Source: Herbaspirillum sp.
GTDB taxonomy: Bacteria; Pseudomonadota; Gammaproteobacteria; Burkholderiales; Burkholderiaceae_D
DNA length: 64,000 bases
Reading direction: 5' to 3'
Assembly: GCF_017744395.1 (NCBI RefSeq)
Contig: NZ_JAGIBI010000002.1
Location: 124,001 to 188,000, forward strand
The notes below the pieces were generated by a model. It made no database searches and was not told where the DNA came from. It was given only the letters and a program-made list of their open reading frames with translations. Every line of letters starts with the position of its first letter. Position 1 is the stretch's first letter. A program made the translations under genes and the position numbers. Below, piece after piece: positions 45,688 to 54,298 of the stretch.

Positions 45688-45707
45688 GGCGGGCCATCCG
45701 GCCCGCC
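45688..45707. other. intercistronic stem-loop after the AfuA-type gene
   Basis: Perfect 8-bp stem GGCGGGCC/GGCCCGCC with a 4-nt loop, 12 bases after the stop codon and before the 150-bp gap to the permease gene. No T run. Probably an mRNA-stabilising or partial-termination structure that favours binding-protein synthesis. Confidence 0.6.
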
Positions 45708-45858
45708 AGCCGCAGCGGAGCCGTTACAAGCCCATCGTCGCGGCGATTTTCAACAGAGGAACCTGCATGGAGCGCGGCCGGCCGCAGTTCCGTTGCCGCC
45801 GCTTCGCCTGCCGTATGGCAAAGCGCCGCGGGCAGGTTCCGGTTTTACGAGCTGAATC

Positions 45859-47670
45859 ATGCAAACAACCACATCGCTGCCTTCCGGCGAAGCCATCCCG
45901 GCCAAGCGGCGCCTGCGCCTGAACTGGCCACGCGGCCTGGTCGTCGCGCTGGCGGCGCTGGCCATCTTCGTGCCGCTGCTGCTGATCTTCTACCAGAGCT
46001 TCCTGTCGGCGCCGTTCTTCGCGCCGGTCAAGCACCTGAGTTTCGATTCCTACCGCTTCATCTTCGATGACCCGGACTTCCACCAGGCTTTCCTCAACGG
46101 TTTCGCGCTGGCCACAGGCCTGACCGTGATCGCCGTGCCGCTGGGCGGCATGCTGGCCTTCCTGATGGTGCGCACCGACCTGCCCGGCCGCAACTGGATC
46201 GCGCCGGCGCTGATGGTGCCGATCTTCGTGTCGCCGATGGTGATCGGTTTCGGCTACGTGGTCTCGATGGGGCCGGTCGGCTTTTACACGGTCTGGGCCA
46301 AGCACCTGCTGGCGTTCTTCGGTTTCGAGGGCGACCCGTGGAATATCTACGCCTTCTCCAGCATCGTCCTCATCGCCGGCCTGACCCACGTGCCGCACGT
46401 CTACCTGTACGCCTCGTCGGCCCTGAAGAGCCTCGGCTCGGATGTGGAAGAAGCCGCGCGCGTGGCCGGCGCCTCGCCGCTGCAGGTGGCGCTGAACGTG
46501 TCGCTGCCGATGATCATGCCGGCGCTGGCGTTTTCCGGCGTGCTGGTGTTCTTCCTCGGCTTCGAAGTGTTCGGCCTGGTGCTGGTGCTGGGCGACCCCG
46601 AAGGCCACCTGGTGCTGCCGACCTATCTCTACAAGCTGACCAACAAGCTCGGCACGCCGTCCTACCACCTGATGGCGGCGGTGGCCGTGTGCCTGGTGGC
46701 GGTGACCATGCCGCTGGTGATGCTGCAGCGCTGGCTGCTGCGTTCGGCCAACAAGTATGTGGCGATCAAGGGCAAGGGCGCCCGCCAGAAGTCGCTGCCG
46801 CTGGGCAAGTGGCGTTGGGTGGCGTTCGCGCTGATCGCCGCCTGGCTGTTGTTTACGGTGGTGATCCCGCTGTCGGGCATCGCGCTGCGCACCTTCGTGT
46901 CGCACTGGGGCGACGGCGTGAACCTGCTGGATGTGCTGACCCTGCAAAACTTCCGCGACGTGTGGGAACAGCCCTCGCTGGTGCGCGGCATCATCAACAC
47001 CGTGCTGATCGGCGTGATCGGCGGCGCGCTGGCCGTGGCCTGCTACACCGCCATCGCCCTGGCCATGCACCGCAAGCAGGACGGCGTCACCCGCTTCCTC
47101 GACTACAGCGTGCTGGTGCCGCGCGCGGTGCCGGGCCTTTTGGCCGGCCTGTCCTTCCTGTGGGTGTTCCTGTTCGTGCCGTCGATGCTGGAATCCTTCT
47201 TCAAGGGCAGCGACAACTTCATCGCGCTGTGGCTGGTGGACAGCTTCATCCCCATGCTGCGCTCGCTGCGTTCGACCATCTTCTCGGTCTGGCTGGCGTA
47301 TTCGGTGGTGTGGATGGCCTACGGCCTGCGCCTGATCAACACCGCGCTGCTGCAGGTCGGCCCCGAGCTGGAAGAGGCCGCCCGCGCCGTCGGCGCGCCG
47401 CGCGCCCGGGTCACCCGCGACGTCACCATCCCGCTGGTGCGCTACGGCCTGATCGGCGCCTGGCTGATGGTGTTCCTGATCTTCGAGCGCGAATACTCCA
47501 CCGGCGTCTACCTGCTCTCGCCCGGCACCGAAGTGATCGGTTCCATGATCGTCTCGATGTGGGCCGCCGGCGCCGTCGAACTGGTGGCCGCGCTGTCCTT
47601 CATCAATATCACGCTGGTGGCCGTGGGCCTCGGCATCGCGCTGCGCTTCGGCGTCAAGCTGCACGACTAA
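45859..47670 (+). CDS. fused ABC transporter permease, FbpB/ThiP-like
   Basis: 603 residues with 12 predicted helices in two homologous halves, each with its EAA loop: EEAARVAGASPLQVALNVSLPMIMP and EEAARAVGAPRARVTRDVTIPLVRYG. Such double-length permeases occur in ferric and related importers and can form the whole membrane channel alone. Between the halves lies a basic loop (KGKGARQKSLPLGKWRW). It follows a 183-bp gap after the binding-protein gene, and the ATPase gene starts 15 bases downstream. Confidence 0.94.
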   Translation: MQTTTSLPSGEAIPAKRRLRLNWPRGLVVALAALAIFVPLLLIFYQSFLSAPFFAPVKHLSFDSYRFIFDDPDFHQAFLNGFALATGLTVIAVPLGGMLAFLMVRTDLPGRNWIAPALMVPIFVSPMVIGFGYVVSMGPVGFYTVWAKHLLAFFGFEGDPWNIYAFSSIVLIAGLTHVPHVYLYASSALKSLGSDVEEAARVAGASPLQVALNVSLPMIMPALAFSGVLVFFLGFEVFGLVLVLGDPEGHLVLPTYLYKLTNKLGTPSYHLMAAVAVCLVAVTMPLVMLQRWLLRSANKYVAIKGKGARQKSLPLGKWRWVAFALIAAWLLFTVVIPLSGIALRTFVSHWGDGVNLLDVLTLQNFRDVWEQPSLVRGIINTVLIGVIGGALAVACYTAIALAMHRKQDGVTRFLDYSVLVPRAVPGLLAGLSFLWVFLFVPSMLESFFKGSDNFIALWLVDSFIPMLRSLRSTIFSVWLAYSVVWMAYGLRLINTALLQVGPELEEAARAVGAPRARVTRDVTIPLVRYGLIGAWLMVFLIFEREYSTGVYLLSPGTEVIGSMIVSMWAAGAVELVAALSFINITLVAVGLGIALRFGVKLHD

Positions 47671-47685
47671 AGCAAAGGAAACATC

Positions 47686-48783
47686 ATGTCTGAACTTTCC
47701 GTCAACGACCTGCACCTGGATTACGGCACCGGCGCCCACGCCAACCCCATCCTCAAGGGCGTCTCGATGCAACTGCAGCGCGGCGAAGTGGTGGCGCTGC
47801 TGGGTCCCTCCGGCAGCGGCAAGACCACGCTGCTGCGCGCGGTGGCCGGGCTGGAATCGCCCAAGGCCGGCACCATCGACATCGCGACACGCCGCGTGTT
47901 CGACGGCTCGCGCAACTTCGAGATGCCGGCTGAAGAACGCAACCTGGGCCTGGTGTTCCAGTCCTACGCGCTGTGGCCGCACAAGACCGTCTCCGACAAC
48001 GTCGCCTACGGCCTGAAGCTGCGCAAGGTGGGCTCCTCCGACATCGCCGCGCGCGTCAAGGCGGTGCTGGCGCAACTGGGCCTGGGACACCTGGGCGAGC
48101 GCTATCCGCACCAGCTCTCCGGCGGCCAGCAGCAACGCGTGGCGATCGCCCGCGCGCTGGTCTACAACCCGCAGGTGATCCTGCTGGACGAACCGCTCTC
48201 CAACCTCGACGCCAAGCTGCGCGAGGAAGCCCGCGCCTTCCTGCGCGAACTGATCGTGCGACTGGGCCTGTCGGCGCTGATGGTGACCCACGACCAGGGC
48301 GAGGCGATGGCGATCTCGGACCGCATCCTGTTGCTGAACAACGGCCGCATCGAGCAACAGGGTACGCCGCAAAGCATGTACCAGACGCCCGATACCCTAT
48401 TCACCGCCGAATTCATGGGCAGCAACAACAAGCTGGCCGCGCAGGTGGTCAGCCGCCAGGGCGACCGCGTCACCCTCAAGCTCGAAGGCGGCACCGCCAC
48501 GGCGACCCTGCGCGGCAACCCCGACGCCGCGCCCGGGAAGAACGTCACCGGCATCATCCGCGTCGAGCAGGTGCGCATTTCCGATCAGCCCTCCGATAAC
48601 GCCATCCGCCTGCCGCTGTCCACCTGCATGTACCTGGGCGACCGCTGGGAATGCCTGTTCAAGGCCGGCAATCCCGACGATTCCGGCAACGGCACGGTGG
48701 GCCTGCGCGCTTATGCGCCGCAGCGGCTGGAGCAGGGCGAGTACTGGCTTTGCCTGCCCGAGCAGGCGCTTTGGGCTTTCTGA
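47686..48783 (+). CDS. ABC transporter ATP-binding protein, FbpC/PotA-like
   Basis: 365 residues with AAAGGAAA upstream. Walker A GPSGSGKTT, Q-loop VFQSYALWPHKT, signature LSGGQQQRVAIARA, Walker B ILLDEPLSNLD and switch His VTHDQGEAMA are all intact. A TOBE-type C-terminal domain follows (GIIRVEQVRI). It drives the fused permease encoded upstream. Confidence 0.95.
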   Translation: MSELSVNDLHLDYGTGAHANPILKGVSMQLQRGEVVALLGPSGSGKTTLLRAVAGLESPKAGTIDIATRRVFDGSRNFEMPAEERNLGLVFQSYALWPHKTVSDNVAYGLKLRKVGSSDIAARVKAVLAQLGLGHLGERYPHQLSGGQQQRVAIARALVYNPQVILLDEPLSNLDAKLREEARAFLRELIVRLGLSALMVTHDQGEAMAISDRILLLNNGRIEQQGTPQSMYQTPDTLFTAEFMGSNNKLAAQVVSRQGDRVTLKLEGGTATATLRGNPDAAPGKNVTGIIRVEQVRISDQPSDNAIRLPLSTCMYLGDRWECLFKAGNPDDSGNGTVGLRAYAPQRLEQGEYWLCLPEQALWAF

Positions 48784-48962
48784 TTCATCCGCCCTTAAGG
48801 GGATGACAGCAAGAGTCGGGCACACGGCCACGAGCCGATGCGCCCGCAGCAGCATGCAAGGCCGGCAATACCAGCAGTGCAGATAACGACAAGCCGCAGC
48901 CGTCCCCACGGCACTCGATATGCGGCACACCACCACAACAGCTTTCAACCAAGGAGATTACA

Positions 48963-50036
48963 GTGCAGAAGAAACATCTGGCCATCGCAGCAGCGGCCAC
49001 CGCATTTGCCGCCGTCGGCGGCGCCGCCCAGGCGCAGAGCAGCGTCACCGTCTACGGCTTGCTCGATACCGGCGTGGAGTTCGTCAGCAACGCCAACAAG
49101 AACGGCAACAGCGTCACCCGCCTGTCGTCGGGCAACATGAATACCTCGCGCATCGGCTTTCGCGGCAGCGAAGACCTGGGCGGCGGCCTGAAAGCCATCT
49201 TCCAGCTGGAAAACGGCTTCAAGCTGGACACCGGCAGCTTCGACGGCGACGCCAACCAGCTGTTCAACCGCCAGTCCACCGTCGGCCTGGAAGGCGGCTT
49301 CGGTCGCGTGGTGGCGGGCCGTTCGTACACCACCACCTATGACTTCATCCTGCCGTTCGACCCGATGGGCTATTCGGCCAACTACTCGTGGGTCACCTCG
49401 GCCGGCGCCACCGGTAACCGCAAGGACGGCATGCTCTCCAGCGCCTCCAACCTGGTCAAGTACCAGGGCGAATTCGGCGGCGTGAAGATCGGTGCGACCT
49501 ACGCCTTCGGCGAAGTGGCTGGCAGCCAGAGCGAGGGCGCCAAATATGCCCTCGGCCTGGGCTACGGCAATGGCCCCTTCGCGGTGGCGGCTGCCTACGA
49601 CCGCAACAACAGCACGGCCACGCCAACCGGCGGCCCTTATGACAAGGCCACCTCGGCCCACCTGGCCGGCAGCTATGAGCTGTCCGACGCGTGGAAGCTG
49701 AGCGCGGGCTATCGCTACTACAAGAAGACGCAAGCTTCCGGTGCGACCGACCTGCGCAGCGATATGTTCTGGGGCGGCGGCAGCTACAAGATCACGCCTG
49801 CGATGACCCTGATCGGCGCGATCTACTACCAGAACATCAAGAACGTGACCAACGATGCCGATCCCATCATGTACGCGCTGCGCTTGAAGTACGCGATGTC
49901 CAAGCGCACCGACCTGTACGCCAGCACCGCTTACGCGCGCGCCAAGAACGGCCAGCTGGTCGGCCTGTCGCGCGACGAGGCGGGTTTCGGCAGCAGCCAG
50001 TTCGGTGTGACCCTGGGCATGCAGCACCGCTTCTGA
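48963..50036 (+). CDS. Burkholderiales-type outer-membrane porin
   Basis: 357 residues; GTG start after CAAGGAG. Signal peptide LAIAAAATAFAAVGGAAQAQ, then SSVTVYGLLDTGVEFVSN and TSRIGFRGSEDLGGGLKAIFQLENGF, the classic start of the 16-strand porins of betaproteobacteria; it ends in MQHRF with the terminal aromatic needed for insertion. It follows the ABC importer by 179 bases and may supply the same substrate through the outer membrane. Confidence 0.96.
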   Translation: MQKKHLAIAAAATAFAAVGGAAQAQSSVTVYGLLDTGVEFVSNANKNGNSVTRLSSGNMNTSRIGFRGSEDLGGGLKAIFQLENGFKLDTGSFDGDANQLFNRQSTVGLEGGFGRVVAGRSYTTTYDFILPFDPMGYSANYSWVTSAGATGNRKDGMLSSASNLVKYQGEFGGVKIGATYAFGEVAGSQSEGAKYALGLGYGNGPFAVAAAYDRNNSTATPTGGPYDKATSAHLAGSYELSDAWKLSAGYRYYKKTQASGATDLRSDMFWGGGSYKITPAMTLIGAIYYQNIKNVTNDADPIMYALRLKYAMSKRTDLYASTAYARAKNGQLVGLSRDEAGFGSSQFGVTLGMQHRF

Positions 50037-50093
50037 TGAGGCGCATGGCGCAGCCGCGCCATGCATGAATAGTCTTGAGCGTCGGATTTGATG

Positions 50094-50138
50094 CCGGTGC
50101 AAAAGGAACCTTCCGGTTCTTTTTGCGCCGGTTTTTTT
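50094..50138 (+). terminator. Rho-independent terminator of the porin gene
   Basis: A 17-bp stem (50094-50110 with 50115-50131) contains two G-U pairs and a TTCC loop, followed by seven T. It overlaps the last two bases of the convergent dsbB-like gene's stop codon. Confidence 0.9.
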
Positions 50139-50715
50139 ATTTGCCCAGCAGCAGGTAATAGGTGGGATCGTCCTCGCAGGCGCCGGCGCCGCATTCGAGC
50201 ACAGTGGAAGCCAGGTTGCCCGCCACCAGCAGCAGGAACAGGAAGCAGGCCAGTTTGCCGCCGGCCGATTTCCAGGCCGGGAAGCGCGTCGGCGGCTCCC
50301 AGCTCTTGAGCATCAGCAGCGCGGCGATGCCGGCGATTGCCGCCAGCGAAGAGAGCGCGGCCAGCGTGTAGAAATGCAGACCCATGAAAGTCGAGCCGTA
50401 GCCGGCGTCGCCCGGCGCGATGTGCAGGAACACCTGGCGCAGCGCGACGATGCCGGTGGTCAATGCCCCGGCCAGCGCGACGCCGTAGTGCGCGCTCCTG
50501 ACGCCGAAGCGCACGTTCATCATCAGGCCGATGCCGGTCAGGATCAGGCCGGCGCGCTGCAGCAGGCACAGGGGACAGGGCAGTTCCTTCAACGCCAACT
50601 GGTAATAGAAGGCGATGCCCAGGGAGGCGCAGACGGCCAGCAAGCCCAGCACGTTCAGGATGTTGCCGCCGGAAGTGGCGCGGTCGCGCGAAGAAGACAG
50701 GATGGATCGGTTCAT
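50137..50715 (-). CDS. DsbB-like disulfide bond formation protein, variant
   Basis: 192 residues with five predicted helices. The quinone-side redox pair is Cys47-Pro-Leu-Cys50 in ELPCPLCLLQRAG. Classical DsbB has a second pair in the loop between helices 3 and 4, but here that loop (HIAPGDAGYGSTF) has no Cys. Instead Cys175 and Cys180 lie in a C-terminal segment (LECGAGACEDDP) after a fifth helix, which would also face the periplasm. This suggests the DsbA-interacting pair has moved. Ten bases separate it from the DUF5993-like gene upstream. Confidence 0.85.
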   Translation of the reverse strand: MNRSILSSSRDRATSGGNILNVLGLLAVCASLGIAFYYQLALKELPCPLCLLQRAGLILTGIGLMMNVRFGVRSAHYGVALAGALTTGIVALRQVFLHIAPGDAGYGSTFMGLHFYTLAALSSLAAIAGIAALLMLKSWEPPTRFPAWKSAGGKLACFLFLLLVAGNLASTVLECGAGACEDDPTYYLLLGK

Positions 50716-50725
50716 GGCGCCGGCC

Positions 50726-50884
50726 TCAGAAGGAAAGCTTGAGCGGGCTGGTGGCGTGGAAGCTGAACCAATACAGTGTCACGCACAGCGCGCATAGCCA
50801 CATCGCGAAACTGAACGTCCTCCAGCCGATCACGATGCCGACCACGGCCAGCAGCGCCAGCAGGAAGGGAAGATACATGAACAT
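50726..50884 (-). CDS. small two-helix membrane protein, DUF5993-like
   Basis: 52 residues from the ATG at 50884 with GAGGGA upstream; a second ATG two codons later is possible. Two hydrophobic helices (YLPFLLALLAVVGIVIGW and FAMWLCALCVTLYWFSF) are joined by RTFS. Size, two-helix layout and position directly before a dsbB-like gene match what I recall of the DUF5993 family, but I cannot test it. It contains a Cys-x-x-Cys (LCALC) inside helix 2. Confidence 0.65.
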   Translation of the reverse strand: MFMYLPFLLALLAVVGIVIGWRTFSFAMWLCALCVTLYWFSFHATSPLKLSF

Positions 50885-51074
50885 GGGGAATCCCTCTGTT
50901 TTGATTGTGCCGATGGAGCGGCTTTGTTTGTGCGCGATGATAGCGTAAAGATGGCCGCCGGCAGGTGATAAGCTGCGGTCTTTTCGGGGCGGGGGCGGAT
51001 ATTTCACGCGAACGGTCGGTACATCTTGTCATACCGATAACCCCAGGCGACAGCAACCAGCGGAGGAGAGCGGA

Positions 51075-52040
51075 ATGCAGCAAACAGGCGGCCCACAAGC
51101 CAAGGACGGGATCAGTCGGATCGCCGTGGTCGGCACCGGCGTCATCGGCGCCAGTTGGGTGGCGTATTTCCTGGCCCGAGGCCTGGACGTGTCGGCCACC
51201 GACCCCATGCCCGACGCCGAACGGAAATTGCGCGAGGCCGTCGCGCGCCATTGGCCCAGCCTGGAAACGCTGGGGCTGGCGCCGGGCGCTTCGCTTTCCC
51301 GCCTGCGGTTTTTCGACAAGCTGGAAGATGCGCTGCAAGGCGCCGATTTCGTGCAGGAAAACGGCCCCGAGCGCGAAGACCTGAAGATCGACCTGTTCCG
51401 GCGCATGGATGCCGCGCTGCCGGCGCGCGTGATCCTGGCATCGAGTTCGTCGGGCCTGTTGATGAGCAAGGTGCAGGCGGCTTGCCGCCATCCGGAACGC
51501 GTGGTGCTGGGCCATCCCTTCAATCCGCCGCACCTGATTCCGCTGGTGGAAGTGATCGGCGGTGCGCTGACCTCGCCGCAAGCGGTGCAGGGCGCCATCG
51601 ACTTCTACGCCGCCATCGGCAAGAAGCCGATCCATGTGCGCAAGGAGGTCAAGGGCCATATCGCCAACCGGCTGCAGGCGGCGTTGTGGCGCGAAGCCTT
51701 CCACCTGGTGGAGCAGGGCGTGGCCAGCACCGAGGATGTCGATACCGCGATCGCCTACGGGCCGGGATTGCGCTGGGCGCTGATGGGGCCCTACCTGAAC
51801 CTGCACATGTCCGGCGGCGAGGGCGGCATCGGGCATCTGCTGGACCACCTGGGGCCGCCGATCGAGAGCTGGTGGGCCGACCTGGGAACGTCGGCGATCA
51901 CCGATGCGCTGAAGCGGACTTTGCAAGCGGGCGTCGAGCAGCAGATGCAAGGCATGACGTCGGCCGAGGTGGCGGCCGAGCGCGACCGGTTGCTGGTGCA
52001 GTTGCTGGCGTCCAAGGCGGAGTCGAAGATATTGCCTTGA
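51075..52040 (+). CDS. 3-hydroxyacyl-CoA dehydrogenase family protein (L-carnitine dehydrogenase-like)
   Basis: 321 residues with GGAGGAG upstream. The NAD loop is IAVVGTGVIGASW (16-28). LASSSSGLLMSKVQ and GHPFNPPHLIPLVEVIGG contain the catalytic Ser/His region of the family, and KEVKGHIANRLQAALWREA starts the C-terminal domain. GPGLRWALMGPYLNLHMSGG is typical of the carnitine dehydrogenase/lambda-crystallin branch rather than the fatty-acid enzyme. Alone, without a carnitine operon, so the substrate is a guess. Confidence 0.9.
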   Translation: MQQTGGPQAKDGISRIAVVGTGVIGASWVAYFLARGLDVSATDPMPDAERKLREAVARHWPSLETLGLAPGASLSRLRFFDKLEDALQGADFVQENGPEREDLKIDLFRRMDAALPARVILASSSSGLLMSKVQAACRHPERVVLGHPFNPPHLIPLVEVIGGALTSPQAVQGAIDFYAAIGKKPIHVRKEVKGHIANRLQAALWREAFHLVEQGVASTEDVDTAIAYGPGLRWALMGPYLNLHMSGGEGGIGHLLDHLGPPIESWWADLGTSAITDALKRTLQAGVEQQMQGMTSAEVAAERDRLLVQLLASKAESKILP

Positions 52041-52059
52041 TGGTTGTAGTTCCATGAAT

Positions 52060-52087
52060 CCCGATCCCGGCGCAGGCCGGGATCGGG
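52060..52087. repeat. strong 12-bp hairpin between convergent genes
   Basis: Arms CCCGATCCCGGC and GCCGGGATCGGG are perfect complements around GCAG. There is no T run. Its form (GGCGCAGGCC core) resembles dispersed REP-like gene-end hairpins of betaproteobacteria. Confidence 0.65.
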
Positions 52088-52091
52088 CAGG

Positions 52092-52997
52092 TCATTTCCC
52101 CTTGCGCCGGCTCGGCGCCATCTCCCGCATCAGCGCGATGAAGCGCTGCGCTCCCAGCCCCAGCGGCTTGTCCTTGTTCCACACCACATCCACCCACAGC
52201 CGGAGCTGGTTGCTGATGTTGTCGAAATCGATGGCGGCCAGCGCGCCGGAGTCGATCTGCGCCTGCACCAGGCTATGCGGCAAATAGGCCCAGCCCAGGC
52301 CTTCGCGCACCAGCGACAGCGTGGCCAGGTGGTTGTCGGTGCGCCAGATCTGGCGCGCCAGGAAGAAGCGCGGGTCGGAGACGCTGGCGTCGCGGCTGGC
52401 CACGGCGATCTGGCGGATGTCGTACAGGTCTTCGTAGCGCAGCTTGCGCTTCTTCGCCTTCAAGGCCGGATGCTGCGGCGAGATCACCGCTACCAGCATC
52501 TCGCTGCTGAATTCCTGGAACGCCTCGCGGTCGTTGCCGGCATGGCGCTCGAACACCACCGCCAGTTGCGCGCAGTCCTCATACAGCATGCGCATCGCAT
52601 CGGCTTGCGGCGTGGACAGCACTTCCACCTCCAGCGAAGGAAATTCCTCGGCCAGCACCGCCAGCGGCTTGGCCCAGGGCACCGACAGCAGTTCGGGGGC
52701 CACCGCCAGCGTCAGCTTGCGCTCCAGTCCCTGGTGCATGGCCAGCGCATGGGCGTCGAGCTGGCGCAGGGTGCTGGCCAGCAGGCGCGCGTCCGGTTCC
52801 AGTGCACGGGCCATGTCGGTGGGGCGGGCATCGCGCGCGGTGCGGTCGAACAGCACCAGGTCCAGTTCGGCTTCCAGCTGGCTGATGGCCATGCTGACCG
52901 CCGACGGCACGCGTCCCAGCATGCGCGCCGCGGCCGAGAAGGAACCGCCGTCGAGCACCGCCAGGAAGATTTTCACGTTGTCGCTGGAGAAGGCCAT
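52092..52997 (-). CDS. LysR-family transcriptional regulator, likely of the PACE efflux gene
   Basis: 301 residues. Winged helix FSSDNVKIFLAVLDGGSFSAAARMLGR with VPSAVSMAISQLEAELDLVLF; the C-terminal effector domain includes REGLGWAYLPHSLVQ. It is divergent from a PACE efflux gene, an arrangement known from AceR-AceI. The 138-bp region between them is AT-rich with AGAAG-CTGA-CTTCT dyad symmetry near 53027. Confidence 0.9.
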   Translation of the reverse strand: MAFSSDNVKIFLAVLDGGSFSAAARMLGRVPSAVSMAISQLEAELDLVLFDRTARDARPTDMARALEPDARLLASTLRQLDAHALAMHQGLERKLTLAVAPELLSVPWAKPLAVLAEEFPSLEVEVLSTPQADAMRMLYEDCAQLAVVFERHAGNDREAFQEFSSEMLVAVISPQHPALKAKKRKLRYEDLYDIRQIAVASRDASVSDPRFFLARQIWRTDNHLATLSLVREGLGWAYLPHSLVQAQIDSGALAAIDFDNISNQLRLWVDVVWNKDKPLGLGAQRFIALMREMAPSRRKGK

Positions 52998-53135
52998 GTT
53001 GTCTTTTTAGTTATCAATAAAACTGAAAGAAGCTGACTTCTTCTGTCAGAAATTAAACCATAGAATGCCTTCCGTACCCAAGGCCGTTCTTCACGCGACA
53101 ACAGGGCGGCCCGCTATTCAACCAGGAGAATTTTC

Positions 53136-53564
53136 ATGCAAGGTTTTAAACGCAAATTGGTCTACGCCTGCGCTTTCGAACTGCTGGCGATCGGTTTCAC
53201 CACCTTCGGCCTGGCGGTCATCGCCGGCCACGACAGCGGCCATTCGACGGCGGCGGCAGTGGCTTCCTCGACCATCGCCTTCATCTGGAATTTCATTTTC
53301 AACGGCCTGTTCGAGCGCTGGGAAGCGCGCCAGGCCAAGCGCGGCCGCAGCGCCGGCCGCCGCATCGCGCATGCCCTCGGCTTCGAGGGCGGCCTGGTGC
53401 TGATGCTGGTGCCGCTGTTCGCCTGGTGGCTGGACATCGGCTTGTGGGACGCCTTCGTGCTGGACATCGGCCTGATCGTGTTCTTCATGGTCTACACCTA
53501 CCTGTTCAACCTGCTGTTCGACAAGATCTTCGGCCTGCCCAGCTCGGCCATGCCGGTTGCCTGA
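53136..53564 (+). CDS. PACE family efflux transporter (AceI-like)
   Basis: 142 residues: two tandem bacterial transmembrane pair domains, four helices. Glu15 in helix 1 (YACAFELLAIGFTT) matches the proton-coupling glutamate of AceI; FIWNFIFNGLFERWE and the second-repeat YTYLFNLLFDKIF are the duplicated family motifs. CAGGAGAA precedes the ATG. Family members expel chlorhexidine, acriflavine or short diamines such as cadaverine and putrescine using the proton gradient. Confidence 0.93.
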   Translation: MQGFKRKLVYACAFELLAIGFTTFGLAVIAGHDSGHSTAAAVASSTIAFIWNFIFNGLFERWEARQAKRGRSAGRRIAHALGFEGGLVLMLVPLFAWWLDIGLWDAFVLDIGLIVFFMVYTYLFNLLFDKIFGLPSSAMPVA

Positions 53565-53647
53565 AACAGGCTTCCGGGCTGTACACATTGATCCGTGTTT
53601 GGCCTCACAATGGGCGTTTCCATTGTCCAACGCCGCCAGGAATCTCC

Positions 53648-54286
53648 ATGTACATCCCAGCCCATTTCGACGAACCGCGCCCCGAGGCCTTGCACCAGTT
53701 GATCGCCAGCCATCCGTTCGGGGTGCTGGTCTCGCATGGCGCCGGCGGGCTGGACGCCAACCACCTGCCGTTCCACCTCGATCCGGCACAGGGCGCCTTG
53801 GGTACGCTGCATGCCCACGTGGCGCGCGCCAATCCCGTATGGCGGGCGCTGGCCGACGGCGACGAGGTCATGGTGATCTTCTCGGCCGGCGACGCCTATA
53901 TTTCACCAAGCTGGTACCCTAGCAAGCACGAGGCCCACAAGCAGGTGCCGACCTGGAACTACATGGTGGCGCACGCCCACGGGCGCATCACGATCCGCGA
54001 CGACGAGCGCTACGTGCGCGGCGTGGTGGCGCGCCTCACGCGCACGCATGAAGCGGCGCAGCCGGCGCCGTGGAAGATGTCGGACGCGCCGGCCGACTAC
54101 ACCGATACGCTGCTCAAGGCCATCGTCGGGCTGGAGATAGAAATCACCCGCCTGGAGGGCAAGCGCAAGCTTAGCCAGAACAAGGACGTGCGCGACATCC
54201 GCGGCGCCGGCGAGGCGCTCAAGGCCGGCGGCAGCGACGCCGTGGGCGATGCGATGCTGGCCGAGGCCGCGATGAAGGAAAAATAA
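53648..54286 (+). CDS. PaiB-like FMN-binding negative regulator family protein
   Basis: 212 residues from the ATG at 53648; the longer open frame enters the PACE gene. The family pattern is YIPAHFDEPRPEALHQLI at the start, then ANHLPFHLDP, AYISPSWYPSKHEAHKQVPTWNY and the C-terminal LEIEITRLEGKRKLSQNK. These proteins have a split-barrel flavin-binding fold and are called regulators after Bacillus PaiB, though direct DNA binding is not established for most. It follows the PACE gene and may be cotranscribed with it. Confidence 0.92.
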   Translation: MYIPAHFDEPRPEALHQLIASHPFGVLVSHGAGGLDANHLPFHLDPAQGALGTLHAHVARANPVWRALADGDEVMVIFSAGDAYISPSWYPSKHEAHKQVPTWNYMVAHAHGRITIRDDERYVRGVVARLTRTHEAAQPAPWKMSDAPADYTDTLLKAIVGLEIEITRLEGKRKLSQNKDVRDIRGAGEALKAGGSDAVGDAMLAEAAMKEK

Positions 54287-54298
54287 GCTCTCCTCTTT

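Noticed and set aside
45724-48372. 882-codon open frame on the minus strand
   Set aside because: It is the antisense shadow of the fused permease and ATPase genes. The protein is extremely rich in His, Gln, Arg and Asp with no domain pattern, while the plus strand has intact ABC motifs.
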